Source: an uncultured Victivallales bacterium
GTDB lineage: Bacteria; Verrucomicrobiota; Lentisphaeria; Victivallales; UBA1829
Length of the DNA: 64,000 bases
NCBI GenBank assembly: GCA_934644965.1
Contig: CAKUDG010000020.1
Span: forward strand, 1-64,000
Reading direction: 5' to 3'
The position numbers and the translations under genes were made by a program. This document shows positions 7,210-16,394 of this stretch, piece by piece (the stretch's first letter is position 1; every line of letters starts with the position of its first letter). The notes below the pieces were generated by a model. The model ran no database searches. It had not been told where the DNA came from and saw only the letters and a program-made list of their open reading frames with translations.

Positions 7210-9450
7210 TCATTCTCTCTCTCCAGCAGAAGCAAAGAGATCCTCTTCAGAAACAGCAGAAGAACCCGTGAAGGGTTCAAATTTCTTCCGGAGCTCCTCC
7301 AGCTTGTCAAGATAATATTCGACATTTTCATCACGGACGTTCTCATCCGCATCCGAAAGCAGTTTGGAATTGTCCACCACCGAAAGTTTCTTCTTCGTTC
7401 CCGTAATGTAGAAGGCAACCTGGTCCCCCTGGCGGTATTCGCGCCCGGAACGGATCGCCAGCTCATACGCGGCGCTGCGCCGGGCATTGGATGACTGGAG
7501 CTTGCGTTTGTAGCCCTCCAGAGAATCCGAAAGAGTCTCGGACTTTGCGAGCTCCGCAAGAGGAATCGTCCTTCCCGCGATTGCGGCGCGGTAATGCTCG
7601 TACAGCGACGCAGCCGAACGGGGATCGTGGTGCAGAAGCGCCTGTATCAGCTGACGCATGTACTGACGCTGGAAAGGTTCCAGTCCGCGGGACTTCAAAG
7701 CGGCGCCGCTGATCGAAATTTCCCCGTTTTCCTTGAGCAGCGCATAGTTTTTGCTTTTGTAGGAGAACATGGAACGGTAGGATTCGTCGAAATCCACATC
7801 GATGCCGTCGGGCAGAATTCCGCCCAGTTCCTCCCGGATCAGAGAGACGTCCTCGCCCGGAGGCGGCTGAAAATAAATGCCGTCCGTATCCATTTCGATG
7901 ACCTGTGCACCATGAGAGGTCAGGAAGTCCAGCATGGAAGTCAGGATTTCCCGTCCGCGCGCGGTGACGCGTTCGGCCATGTCGAAATCATTCAGGAACC
8001 CCTGTTCAAACCCCAGATACCCGTAGAAGGAATTGATGAGGATCTTAAAGGCGGACTGAAGGGAGCGGTAATATTCGCGTTCGGTCTTGTCCTGCGCCGC
8101 ACGCTCGGCGTCCTTCGCCTCCAGACGGAAGCTGCGGAGACTGCGGAGAAAACGGACAAACACTCCCAGACGGTCACGCGAAGGAGACCAGTTTTCGGAA
8201 AGAATGATCGAAGGATACAGGGAACGGACGTCGCAATGCATCACGCCGTCGAAAACGCCGTCCCGGAAAGAGCGTGTCAGCGCACCGGAAAAAGGACGGG
8301 CACGCTCAGGGGAAGGCAGAGAATGGCCGGCATCAAGATATTCGGCAAGGAAAATGGAATCGATCTTCGTGGCATTGCCCCGGAGAATGCAGTTCTGATA
8401 GCTCAAGGGGATGATCTGTGTCTGATAAAACGAACTGGGGGAAAGAATGTCGGAGATGGCGCGCGTTTCTCGGACATCGTCCAGACAGTAGCGGAGAACG
8501 AGCCCGGGATCTTCCGCCCACAGGCGCTTCATGCAGGAGGCGTCCACATAGACACGCTCTTCGGATGCGACACGGAAGTGACGGGCTATCGTCTTCAATC
8601 CGTATCCGTCCAGATCACGCCGGACGGCATCATAGAAAAGCGCCAGATGGTAGGTGTCCGCTATATGACGCCCGAAAATGTCGTAACGCGTGTAATTGAC
8701 CGTCCGTTCGGCAACGTTGAAACGCGAAGTGCGTTTCTTCGGCACGGAGCCGTCACGCCCCAGCGAAAGTTTCACCCGGTGACGTTTCGCACGAGTCTCC
8801 AGATACGGCAGATCAAAACGGAAAAAATTATGCCCTTCCAGAATGTCCGGATCGCGTTCTCGCAGAACACGGACAAACTCTTCCAGCATGAATTTCTCCG
8901 TCCCTTCCTCCCGCACGGAAAGCACTCTCTCCCAGCCGCTGCTGTCTGACATCGCAATCGCTATTACGGCATCCTCTTCCCGTTCCGCATTCGGGAAATC
9001 GTATCCTTCCGCGCAGAGCGTCTCTATATCAATCTGCATCCGGCGCACTTCGTGGAAGCCCATCATGGAAAACAGGCGGATCTTCAGCCGGATCAGAGCC
9101 TGCTGTACGGGATCGGAAAGGATCATCCACGGAGCATAAGGAGAACCGGGGGAAAATCCCGTCGTCTCCTTCAGATGTTTCCGCGCCTTTTCGTAGTCGG
9201 AAACGCTCTGGAACTCCGCAAGAAAGGAGAAATCCTCCCCTCCTTCCAGAGAAGAAATCCGGAACGATCCGCCGAACCCGTTCAGAAGAGCGGGATCCCG
9301 GAGAATGATAAAGGGGCTCCAGTCAAACTCTTTCCGCAGCACTTCCCCTTCCTTCGTCCGGATGAACGCCACGGCCTTTTCCCCGACGGTCTCAAGCGCC
9401 ACCACCCGTTTTTCCGCGGAAACAAATAAATCCGATATCGATACAGTCAT
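7210..9450 (-). CDS. Family B DNA polymerase
   Basis: This 746-residue protein is a family B (Pol II-like) polymerase with both active sites intact. The exonuclease domain shows ExoI IDIETL near residue 140, ExoII EGHNFFRFDLPYLETRA and ExoIII YCLDDVRETRAI. The polymerase domain shows motif A DVRSLYPSII, motif B KILINSFYGYLG and motif C EMDTDGIYF; the usual DTDS is here DTDG. It probably serves in repair or lesion bypass; replicative Pol III genes are not in this window. The start at 9450 is preceded by AGGACAGAACT; a longer frame to 9507 lacks support. It stands alone, followed by the hairpin repeat. No phage genes adjoin, so a chromosomal origin is likely. Confidence 0.9.
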   Translation of the reverse strand: MTVSISDLFVSAEKRVVALETVGEKAVAFIRTKEGEVLRKEFDWSPFIILRDPALLNGFGGSFRISSLEGGEDFSFLAEFQSVSDYEKARKHLKETTGFSPGSPYAPWMILSDPVQQALIRLKIRLFSMMGFHEVRRMQIDIETLCAEGYDFPNAEREEDAVIAIAMSDSSGWERVLSVREEGTEKFMLEEFVRVLRERDPDILEGHNFFRFDLPYLETRAKRHRVKLSLGRDGSVPKKRTSRFNVAERTVNYTRYDIFGRHIADTYHLALFYDAVRRDLDGYGLKTIARHFRVASEERVYVDASCMKRLWAEDPGLVLRYCLDDVRETRAISDILSPSSFYQTQIIPLSYQNCILRGNATKIDSIFLAEYLDAGHSLPSPERARPFSGALTRSFRDGVFDGVMHCDVRSLYPSIILSENWSPSRDRLGVFVRFLRSLRSFRLEAKDAERAAQDKTEREYYRSLQSAFKILINSFYGYLGFEQGFLNDFDMAERVTARGREILTSMLDFLTSHGAQVIEMDTDGIYFQPPPGEDVSLIREELGGILPDGIDVDFDESYRSMFSYKSKNYALLKENGEISISGAALKSRGLEPFQRQYMRQLIQALLHHDPRSAASLYEHYRAAIAGRTIPLAELAKSETLSDSLEGYKRKLQSSNARRSAAYELAIRSGREYRQGDQVAFYITGTKKKLSVVDNSKLLSDADENVRDENVEYYLDKLEELRKKFEPFTGSSAVSEEDLFASAGERE

Positions 9451-10216
9451 AGTTCTGTCCTGTTTGTTTGCTTCCCTTTTCGCTTTCCCGTCTTTCTTCC
9501 GGCACAAATCTCCATAAAAGAAACGGAGGCTCTGAACCGTATACTTCCCGGTCGTCCCCTCTGCGCTAAAAGATAAACGGTCAAAGGAATTTTATCAAGC
9601 CCCTTCTCTCTGTGTTCCCGATCCTCTTCTTCAAATCTTTCTTCTTTTCCTTTTTTCAATATGCGGCAGCCGGTGTTTTCTCTGTTTACTTCTGTGATCT
9701 CCGCTCCTCGAATTCTCATCACTGCGGGAATGCTCTTCTTCTCAGAAGGAAGAGGAGAATGCGCCTCAGAAAAGAAAACGGCGGGAAGAGAGAATCTAGC
9801 ACTCCAGTCAAGGATAAAGAAAAATTCCGCAATGCCGCACTTCCTGCCTCTCCTCCCCTCCTCTCCTCTTTTCCCTGCCGCGCCGCCGGGGAAAAGCTGA
9901 AAAACAGGAAAGGAGAAAAGAACGTGTGTTTAGGGGAAGAAGCTTCTGAAAAAAGATGCGTGGGGAAAGGAAAGAAGAGAGAAGAGAAAATTCCCGGGAG
10001 AAAAAACTCCGGGGGAGGAATGGAACTTTCTGAAAAACGGCCTGGAAAAGTCTCTTCCGCCGGGAAATTCTGTTCTGAGGCGGAAGAGTACGTTACGTTG
10101 TGCTCCCGCTCCATCCCCCCCTTTTTTCAAGAGGGGGGTGGAATGGGATGGAAGGAAGAAAAAGCTTCCTCGATTCTTCCTCCCATCCTGCGGGAGACTG
10201 GGCGGGAGAGTCCCGT
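9451..10216. other. Long intergenic region, no gene recognised
   Basis: About 770 bp of purine- and pyrimidine-skewed sequence separates the polymerase start from the end of the DUF4091 gene. Open frames exist on both strands, but their products are Lys/Arg/Ser-rich and resemble no family. A G/C-rich dyad lies at 10108-10141. Confidence 0.5.
10108..10141. repeat. Perfect G/C-rich inverted repeat
   Basis: CATCCCCCC and GGGGGGTG are separated by a 12-bp loop. The dyad is 75-110 bp downstream of the DUF4091 gene on its strand. No T-run follows on the minus strand, so a canonical terminator is not clear. Confidence 0.5.
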
Positions 10217-11866
10217 TCAGGCGAAATGCTTTTTGATCAGGGAGTTGATTTTTTTCCGGAGGGCCAGGACGGCGGCTTCTCCGCGGGGATATTCCTTCAT
10301 GCTCATGCGTCCTCCGGGGGAGAGTTTATCCAGCATGGCGCAAAGTTTTTCCCGCGGGACTTTCCCTTCCAGGAGGCGTAATGCGCGCAAGTCCTGAAGG
10401 CCTTCGGTAAAGATCTCGTAGTGAATGGAATCCACCGGCTGTCCATCCACGCCCGGATAGACCATGAACGCATCGCCGGGAGGGAATGCGTAATCGGCGT
10501 CGAGCACGCTCCAGGGATCGACGGATGCGACGGAATGGACCGTATGATAGAAATTGAATCCCCACTGGAGGAATCCGGTGCAGTCATAGCGGTAGAGAAG
10601 CGTTCCCATGATGCGGTTCCGGGAGGAAGGCATGTGGAGAAAACGGTTGCTGACCTTTTCAAGCTGTCCGCAGCAGTAATAGGTCCACGGTTTTTCGATT
10701 CCGGCCTGGAGGAAGGGTTCGATGTGATCTTCCCCGGGAATCGGAATCGAGACGAGTCCCTTCTGATAATAGTCCACACTGGAGAGGGCGTCGCAGATCT
10801 TGAAATCCTTCAGATGCTTCCGCATGATGGAAACGGCTTTTCCATAGGTTTCCAGATGAGCGGGAGCGGGTTCGTCGGAACAGTGGAAGAAGGTTTTGTC
10901 CTTCCATCCGTGTTCGGTGAGGAAGGAAGTCAGGGCGGGGAGGAAGGAGTCGAGGAAGCTTCTGTATTTGCGGGAATCGGATTTGACGTCCCACCCGAAG
11001 ATGCGTTTTTCCTTTCCGTCGACCGTCGCGACAATCTTCGGGCAGAAAGCGGCCCCCCACTGAGTGAAGAGATGCGAAATTTCCAAATATTCAATTCCAG
11101 CTTTCCGCGCCATGTCGATCCAGCGTTCCAGACGGGAGAAATCAAAGGAATAGCCTCCATTTTCGAGCGTCACGCCGACCAGCTGCGTTGTGGGTCTTTC
11201 CCCTCCGACGCGGGTATCCAGCGGCGGAGTGAAAACCGGCGTCAGCAGCATGTTGATCCCGTGAGCCGCGGCCGAACGGACAAAGTTTTCCACAATGCGC
11301 CAGTGTTCCTCGCTCCAGACAGGCACCTTGTAATAAGTTGCAAGACAGTCCGCATGAAACCATTCCGTATGGATCAGCGTCTGATGCGGGAGCGCCGCAT
11401 TCAGCACTTCCAGCGTGAAAACCGGACTTTCCACGCTTTCCTCCGGATTGTCCGGATTGCTCAGACGCACGGAAACCGGATATTTCCCAGGCTTGCAGCC
11501 GGCGGGTACATCGACCGTCACCCAGAGGGAGTTCCACTGTCCCGGCGCAAAGCGGAAAGCTCCCTTCACCGGCAGAAGAGCATCGGGATAAAGCCCGGGA
11601 TCGCTGCTGATGACGTCATCCCCCTCCGCCCGGTACCAGGACGTGTAACGGACAGGCATCAGCTCCACACGCTTCAGCGAAATCCTCTTCTTCAGCGGAG
11701 ACAGGACTTCCGCCTTCAGCGCCCTGTTCTCCGCGGCGATGAAAGCCAGCTGGAACGAAAAACGTTCCCCCTTCAGCGCCGAAGCGCTGCGGAAAGAAGG
11801 CTGGTCCGGCCCTTTCAGCGGAAAAATCTTTGCCAGAGAACTGCAGAGATGCATACGGAGTTCCAT
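10217..11866 (-). CDS. DUF4091 / GH123-like glycoside hydrolase domain protein
   Basis: This 549-residue protein has an N-terminal beta-sandwich (residues 1-160, with WVTVDVPAGCKPGKYPVSVR) and a TIM-barrel-like region with HTEWFHADCLATYY and the acidic pair HCSDEPAP near residue 330. The C-terminal DUF4091 domain follows (WSVLDADYAFPPGD, then YPGVDGQP and EGLQDLRALRLLE). DUF4091 proteins are related to GH123 beta-N-acetylgalactosaminidases; true specificity is unknown. No signal peptide is visible. The gene lies 136 bp downstream of the GH2 enzyme on the same strand and may be co-transcribed with it. Confidence 0.85.
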   Translation of the reverse strand: MELRMHLCSSLAKIFPLKGPDQPSFRSASALKGERFSFQLAFIAAENRALKAEVLSPLKKRISLKRVELMPVRYTSWYRAEGDDVISSDPGLYPDALLPVKGAFRFAPGQWNSLWVTVDVPAGCKPGKYPVSVRLSNPDNPEESVESPVFTLEVLNAALPHQTLIHTEWFHADCLATYYKVPVWSEEHWRIVENFVRSAAAHGINMLLTPVFTPPLDTRVGGERPTTQLVGVTLENGGYSFDFSRLERWIDMARKAGIEYLEISHLFTQWGAAFCPKIVATVDGKEKRIFGWDVKSDSRKYRSFLDSFLPALTSFLTEHGWKDKTFFHCSDEPAPAHLETYGKAVSIMRKHLKDFKICDALSSVDYYQKGLVSIPIPGEDHIEPFLQAGIEKPWTYYCCGQLEKVSNRFLHMPSSRNRIMGTLLYRYDCTGFLQWGFNFYHTVHSVASVDPWSVLDADYAFPPGDAFMVYPGVDGQPVDSIHYEIFTEGLQDLRALRLLEGKVPREKLCAMLDKLSPGGRMSMKEYPRGEAAVLALRKKINSLIKKHFA

Positions 11867-12002
11867 ACGAATTCACCTTTCTTGATTTCTGTATTTCTTT
11901 GTTATGTGATGCCTGAATTCTTTTTGCATTGCAATCAGATCGGAATTTGTTCTGCCGGAGTCGGAAAACGCGGGGAAGAAGAAGGAAGAAGAAGAAGGCT
12001 CT

Positions 12003-14414
12003 TCACTCCCTGCGCGGGACAGGGGATTCAGCGTCTTCCTCCGTCTCCATGGAGGAGGAAGCCACCGGCAGGACGGACTTCACTTCCAGCGAAGCCGGAA
12101 GCAGAGTGGACCCCGTCACAGTCAGCGTGAGCGTCCCCGGCTTCCCCTTCCGCGAACGCAGATACACCACGGCTTCTCCGTTGTAGACATGAAAATGGTG
12201 CCGGCGGAAGGATTCCGTGCATGTGGGATCGCCGTTCCCGATGGCCGCAATGACTCCGGGCCCCTCCAGAGAACAGGAAATCCGCTGCGAAGCGGCGGGA
12301 TGGGGATTGCCCTCCCGGTCGCAGACGGTCACATGGACAAAAGCCAGGTCTTCTCCGTCGGCAGTGATCGGGCCGGTGTTTTCCAGTTCAAGCCGGATCA
12401 CGGCCGCTTCTCCCGCGGTGCGCCGGAAGCATTCCATGGCCACGGAACCGTCCGGAGCGTAGGCGACGGCTTTGAGTTCTCCCGGTTCATAGCTCACCTC
12501 GTCCCAGCGGATCCGGTATTCCAGATCGGCGCGGGACTTCCGCCCGAGGGATTTTCCGTTCAGAAAAAGTTCCACCTCCCGGAAGGAGGTGTAGCAATGC
12601 ACGGGAGTCGGCTTCCCGATGCGGTTCGGAAAATTCCAGTGCGGCAAAAGATGAAGAGTCGGTTCTGCGGAGGACCAGCGGCTCCGGTACAGATATGCCC
12701 GGTCCTTCGGCAGGCCGGCGAGGTCGAAAATGCCGAAATAGGAGGAATGCGAGGGCCACGCGCAGTTATAGGGAGTCGGTTCCCCGAGATAGTCGAATCC
12801 GGTCCAGACGAATTCGCCCATGATCCACGGGCAGAGATCCTGGGCCCGGAACTCCGTATCGGGGGTGCTTGCCCAGGAGGGATATTCGACATCGTAGGAG
12901 GAGGACTGGATTTCCGGGTGGATTGCGCTTCCTTCGCATACGGGGAAAAAATATTCACCGCGGCTGCTGACTGTGGAGGCGGTCTCGCTTCCATACATGG
13001 GTTTGCCGGGGAGAAGCTCGTGCAGACGGGCGTAGTTGTGCGGCTTGTAGTTGAATCCGGGAACATCGAGTTCAACGGCGAAATGGTTTTCCACAGCCTC
13101 CATATCCCGGTTCAGCCCGGCGGTGACGGGACGGTCCGGATCCATCCGCCGGACCATTTCACAAAGGGCCCTTGCCACTTTCCAGCCCTCCTTTTCCCGC
13201 TGTTCCGGAATCTCATTGCCGATGCTCCACAGGATGACGCAGGGGTGATTCCGGTCCCTGCGGATCATGTCGCAGAGATCGGATTCGGCCCATTCGGGGA
13301 AGAGGGTGTGGTAATCGTTCGGGAGTTTGGCGATCCGCCATGCGTCGAAAGCCTCGTCGATGACGAGGAAACCCATTTCGTCGCAGAGTTCGAGCATTCC
13401 GGGATCCGGCGGATTATGGCTTGTGCGGATGGCGTTGGCTCCGATGCTCCGGAGTTTCCGGAGCTGACGCGCGGCTGCGGGACGGGAAAACGCCGCCCCC
13501 AGCGGCCCCAGATCATGATGCAGACAAACCCCGTTCATCCGGATGGGACGGCCGTTCAGAAAGAGCCCCTTTTCCGCATCGAAACGCAGTTCGCGGACGC
13601 CGAAGCGCACGGTGAGGGAATCGCCGGAAGCGAGAGTGGCCGTCACAGCATACAAGTTCGGTGCGTCGATGTCCCAGGGCTCAAAGGAAGAGAGGAGGAA
13701 CGAGGCTTCCCCCGCCGCTCCCCTGCCCCGGAGAATCGTTTCTCCCCGGGGAGAACGGACGGTATATTCAAACGGGAGATCTCCCGCCGAAGTTTCGAGC
13801 GAAAGATGGAGGAACGCGTCATGCCCTTCGATTTTTTCCGTCCGGACGCGGAGCCCCCACGGGCGGATGTGCACGCGGTCGGTCACGACGAGTCTCACGT
13901 TGCGGTAGATTCCCGCTCCGGGATACCAGCGCGAGGAAAACGGGGGATTCTCCACCGTGACGGCAAGCAGATTTTCCTCATCGAAACGCAGAGCATCCGT
14001 GATATCGCAGCAGAAAGAGGAATAACCGTAAGGACGGGCTCCGACAAATTTCCCGTTCACGAAGACGCGTGCATGACTCATGACTCCGTCGAATTCGAGC
14101 CAGGCAGAAGTTTTGTCCTTTTCGCATCCCTCTGAAGCGGGGATGAAAAAACGGCGGCGGTAAACGCCTTTCCCGACATGTGGCAGACCTCCGGTGCGTC
14201 CCAGATGCAGGGATTCCTCATTTTCCCCGTCCTCGTCGATTTTGGTGATCTGGGCATCATATTCCCTGCAGAAGGGGCCTGCCGCCGCCCAGTCATGAGG
14301 GACGCAGACTTGTTCCCATCCGGAATCGTCCCACTCCGGATTCACCATTTCCGAATTGAAAGATTCACTGCGGGTGAAGCGCCATGAATCCCGCAGACGT
14401 TCTGTTTTCCGCAT
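12003..14414 (-). CDS. Glycoside hydrolase family 2 (beta-galactosidase-like)
   Basis: This 803-residue enzyme has the GH2 order: sugar-binding jelly roll (1-170), immunoglobulin-like domain, TIM barrel, then C-terminal Ig-like domains including a DUF4982-type module. The acid/base Glu lies in ILWSIGNEIPEQ near residue 400 and the nucleophile Glu in MYGSETAS about 85 residues later. The signature NAIRTSHNPPDP is present. No signal peptide is seen, suggesting intracellular action on imported beta-galactosides or related sugars. The chosen ATG is preceded by GAGGAACAGC. The last 20 residues form a Ser/Glu-rich tail. The DUF4091 gene follows on the same strand. Confidence 0.92.
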   Translation of the reverse strand: MRKTERLRDSWRFTRSESFNSEMVNPEWDDSGWEQVCVPHDWAAAGPFCREYDAQITKIDEDGENEESLHLGRTGGLPHVGKGVYRRRFFIPASEGCEKDKTSAWLEFDGVMSHARVFVNGKFVGARPYGYSSFCCDITDALRFDEENLLAVTVENPPFSSRWYPGAGIYRNVRLVVTDRVHIRPWGLRVRTEKIEGHDAFLHLSLETSAGDLPFEYTVRSPRGETILRGRGAAGEASFLLSSFEPWDIDAPNLYAVTATLASGDSLTVRFGVRELRFDAEKGLFLNGRPIRMNGVCLHHDLGPLGAAFSRPAAARQLRKLRSIGANAIRTSHNPPDPGMLELCDEMGFLVIDEAFDAWRIAKLPNDYHTLFPEWAESDLCDMIRRDRNHPCVILWSIGNEIPEQREKEGWKVARALCEMVRRMDPDRPVTAGLNRDMEAVENHFAVELDVPGFNYKPHNYARLHELLPGKPMYGSETASTVSSRGEYFFPVCEGSAIHPEIQSSSYDVEYPSWASTPDTEFRAQDLCPWIMGEFVWTGFDYLGEPTPYNCAWPSHSSYFGIFDLAGLPKDRAYLYRSRWSSAEPTLHLLPHWNFPNRIGKPTPVHCYTSFREVELFLNGKSLGRKSRADLEYRIRWDEVSYEPGELKAVAYAPDGSVAMECFRRTAGEAAVIRLELENTGPITADGEDLAFVHVTVCDREGNPHPAASQRISCSLEGPGVIAAIGNGDPTCTESFRRHHFHVYNGEAVVYLRSRKGKPGTLTLTVTGSTLLPASLEVKSVLPVASSSMETEEDAESPVPRRE

Positions 14415-14743
14415 GCTGTTCCTCGCTGTCAAACGGTCAAAAAGTTCAGGATTTTTCTTTTCGGGATCAGAAAATTCAATAAGATACTCTCCTCTTTCCT
14501 CTCTTCAACTGATTCCCGGGGAAAAATGGAAGGATTCTTGAGGATCGTTTCACCATGATTAACCGGGAACCTGGAGCCTGGGGGATGCGGAGGAAAAATC
14601 AGGCGAGGGAGGGCGAAACTGAGGGACAATGGGGAAAGAAACGCTCCGGAGCGGATTGGAAATTGGAAAAAAGAGAATGCGGCAGTATATTCCTGATGTC
14701 AGATTCAGGGAAAATGAGATTCGAGACAGAGGGAGGAGACGCG
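14415..14743. other. Intergenic region between divergent GH2 and VOC genes
   Basis: About 330 bp with no gene recognised. The stretch must contain the promoters for both divergent genes, but no element close to consensus was picked out. Confidence 0.4.
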
Positions 14744-15115
14744 ATGAAATTCCGGATGGTCCATAACAACTTCAATGTTCTTGACCTTGAGAAGAGCCTG
14801 AAATTCTACGCTGAGGCATTCGACATGCACGAGGTGCGGCGAATCGAGGCGAAGGACGGGAGCTTCATCATTGTCTATCTGGAGGACGGGAACAGTTCTC
14901 ACCAGCTGGAACTCACGTGGCTCCGGGACCGCAAGGAGCCGTACAATCTCGGCGACAACGAATTTCACCTGGCATTCAAGGTTGATGATTACGCAGCCGC
15001 GCATGCCCGGCATGAGAAGATGGGCTGTATCTGCTATGAGAATCCCGAGATGGGGATTTACTTTTGCGAAGATCCCGATTCATACTGGATTGAGGTGATT
15101 CCGGAAAAATTCTGA
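14744..15115 (+). CDS. VOC-superfamily (glyoxalase I-like) protein
   Basis: The 123-residue product has the single-domain VOC fold: VHNNFNVLDLEKSLKFYAEAF at the N terminus with metal ligand His, then SSHQLELTW, EFHLAFKVDD and the C-terminal YFCEDPDSYWIEVIP with the last Glu ligand. The pattern fits lactoylglutathione lyase (GloA)-like enzymes, which handle methylglyoxal adducts; other VOC activities cannot be excluded. The start is set by GGAGGAGACGCG directly upstream. The last 42 bp of the gene are repeated at 17570-17611, so a 2.5-kb island appears to have entered at its 3' end and left the reading frame intact. Confidence 0.88.
   Translation: MKFRMVHNNFNVLDLEKSLKFYAEAFDMHEVRRIEAKDGSFIIVYLEDGNSSHQLELTWLRDRKEPYNLGDNEFHLAFKVDDYAAAHARHEKMGCICYENPEMGIYFCEDPDSYWIEVIPEKF
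15074..15115 (+). repeat. att-like direct repeat, left copy (3' end of VOC gene)
   Basis: A 42-bp stretch starting CCCGATTC and ending at the TGA stop of the VOC gene. It recurs with one mismatch at 17570-17611. The flanks outside the repeat differ, so the two copies delimit a 2,496-bp segment. Confidence 0.85.
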
Positions 15116-15298
15116 ATCCACAAAACTTGATTTCAGACTCGGAGAACTATTTTTTATAATGGTCCGCCCTTTTCTGAGTTAAGAGTTCATCACATGAAAC
15201 AAATCTCAATTACGATCATTTTTCAGAGGCTCAATTCCAAACGTATCAGCATTTCACGGCTGAAAAAGAGCAGACGAAATAAATGAAATGGAATAGAA

Positions 15299-16393
15299 AT
15301 GGCAAAAAATATAGAACTCGGCGCTGCAAGACTTGCTAAAAAAGATGAATTCTACACTCAGCTCACCGATATTGAAAAAGAAATGCGCTACTACAAAAAG
15401 CATTTTCATGGAAAAACTGTGCTGTGTAATTGCGATGACCCCTTTGAAAGTAATTTTTTTAAGTATTTTGTTCTGAACTTCAACCGTCTTGGGTTGAAAA
15501 AACTGATTGCCACCTGTTACAACGGATCACCGATTGCGGGGCAACAACTTTCGCTATTTGACTATATGGACGGTGACACCAGCAATAAAGAAGAAAACAG
15601 ACCCTATAAAGCTGTTGTAACGACAGTCTATGACAAAACGGGCGATGACGGGGTGGATATGCTGGACGTGGCCGAACTTTTCAAGTCCGGCGAAAATGAA
15701 TTAACAGAATTGAGTGGCAACGGTGATTTTCGCTCGGAAGAGTGCCTTGCACTGTTGGATGAGGCTGATATCGTTGTTACAAATCCGCCTTTTTCATTAT
15801 TCCGGGAATATGTGGCCGTGCTGATGGAGCATCAAAAGCATTTTATCATCATAGGAAATGTAAACGCTATAACCTATAAGGAAATTTTCCCTCTGATAAT
15901 GAAGAATCAACTCTGGTTTGGGGCAAGTATTCATTCGGGAGACAGGAAGTTCTATGTTCCTGATGATTATCCATTAAATGCATCTGGATGTGGTATTGAT
16001 GAGGATGGCAAACGCTTCATTCGCGTAAAAGGAGTTCGCTGGTATACCAATCTGGATTTGAAACAACGCCATGAAGAGATGATTTTAGTTAAATATTATT
16101 CGCAAGAACAATATCCGGTCTTTGACAATTACAATGCAGTTGAAGTGTCTAAGACAACGGATATACCTTGCGACTATCCTGGTATAATGGGTGTTCCCAT
16201 CACTTTTATGGATAAATACAACCCTGATCAGTTTGAGATTATCGGTGCTACTGAATCTGAAGGCAAAGGATTTTCAAATGGACTTTGGGATGAAGATAGT
16301 GGTATTGCTCAACCATTGATAAAAGGTATACGTAAATACAAACGGCTTTTTATTCGCAATAAACATCCTGAGCCACCGAAAGAGGTAAAATGA
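15299..16393 (+). CDS. EcoRI-type adenine-specific DNA methyltransferase
   Basis: The 364-residue protein belongs to the M.EcoRI-like adenine methylase family. It begins with KKDEFYTQLTDIEKEMRYY, has the AdoMet-binding-like CDDPFESNFFKYF near residue 42, and the catalytic motif IV VVTNPPFSLF near residue 160, followed by IIGNVNAITYKE. Members methylate the N6 of adenine and protect host DNA. Its partner here is not an EcoRI-like nuclease but a DUF262-HNH protein starting 1 nt after the stop, which indicates a translationally coupled pair. Codon use is more A+T rich than in the flanking genes, and the pair is bounded by direct repeats, so acquisition by transfer is likely. Confidence 0.9.
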   Translation: MAKNIELGAARLAKKDEFYTQLTDIEKEMRYYKKHFHGKTVLCNCDDPFESNFFKYFVLNFNRLGLKKLIATCYNGSPIAGQQLSLFDYMDGDTSNKEENRPYKAVVTTVYDKTGDDGVDMLDVAELFKSGENELTELSGNGDFRSEECLALLDEADIVVTNPPFSLFREYVAVLMEHQKHFIIIGNVNAITYKEIFPLIMKNQLWFGASIHSGDRKFYVPDDYPLNASGCGIDEDGKRFIRVKGVRWYTNLDLKQRHEEMILVKYYSQEQYPVFDNYNAVEVSKTTDIPCDYPGIMGVPITFMDKYNPDQFEIIGATESEGKGFSNGLWDEDSGIAQPLIKGIRKYKRLFIRNKHPEPPKEVK

Positions 16394-16394
16394 A

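Noticed and set aside
9612..10397. A 261-residue plus-strand frame between the polymerase and the DUF4091 gene
   Set aside because: Lys/Arg/Gly-rich low-complexity product without family resemblance; it overlaps the 3' end of the DUF4091 gene on the other strand.
10421..14135. Long plus-strand frames (569 and 648 residues) opposite the DUF4091 and GH2 genes
   Set aside because: They are antisense shadows of enzymes with conserved catalytic motifs.
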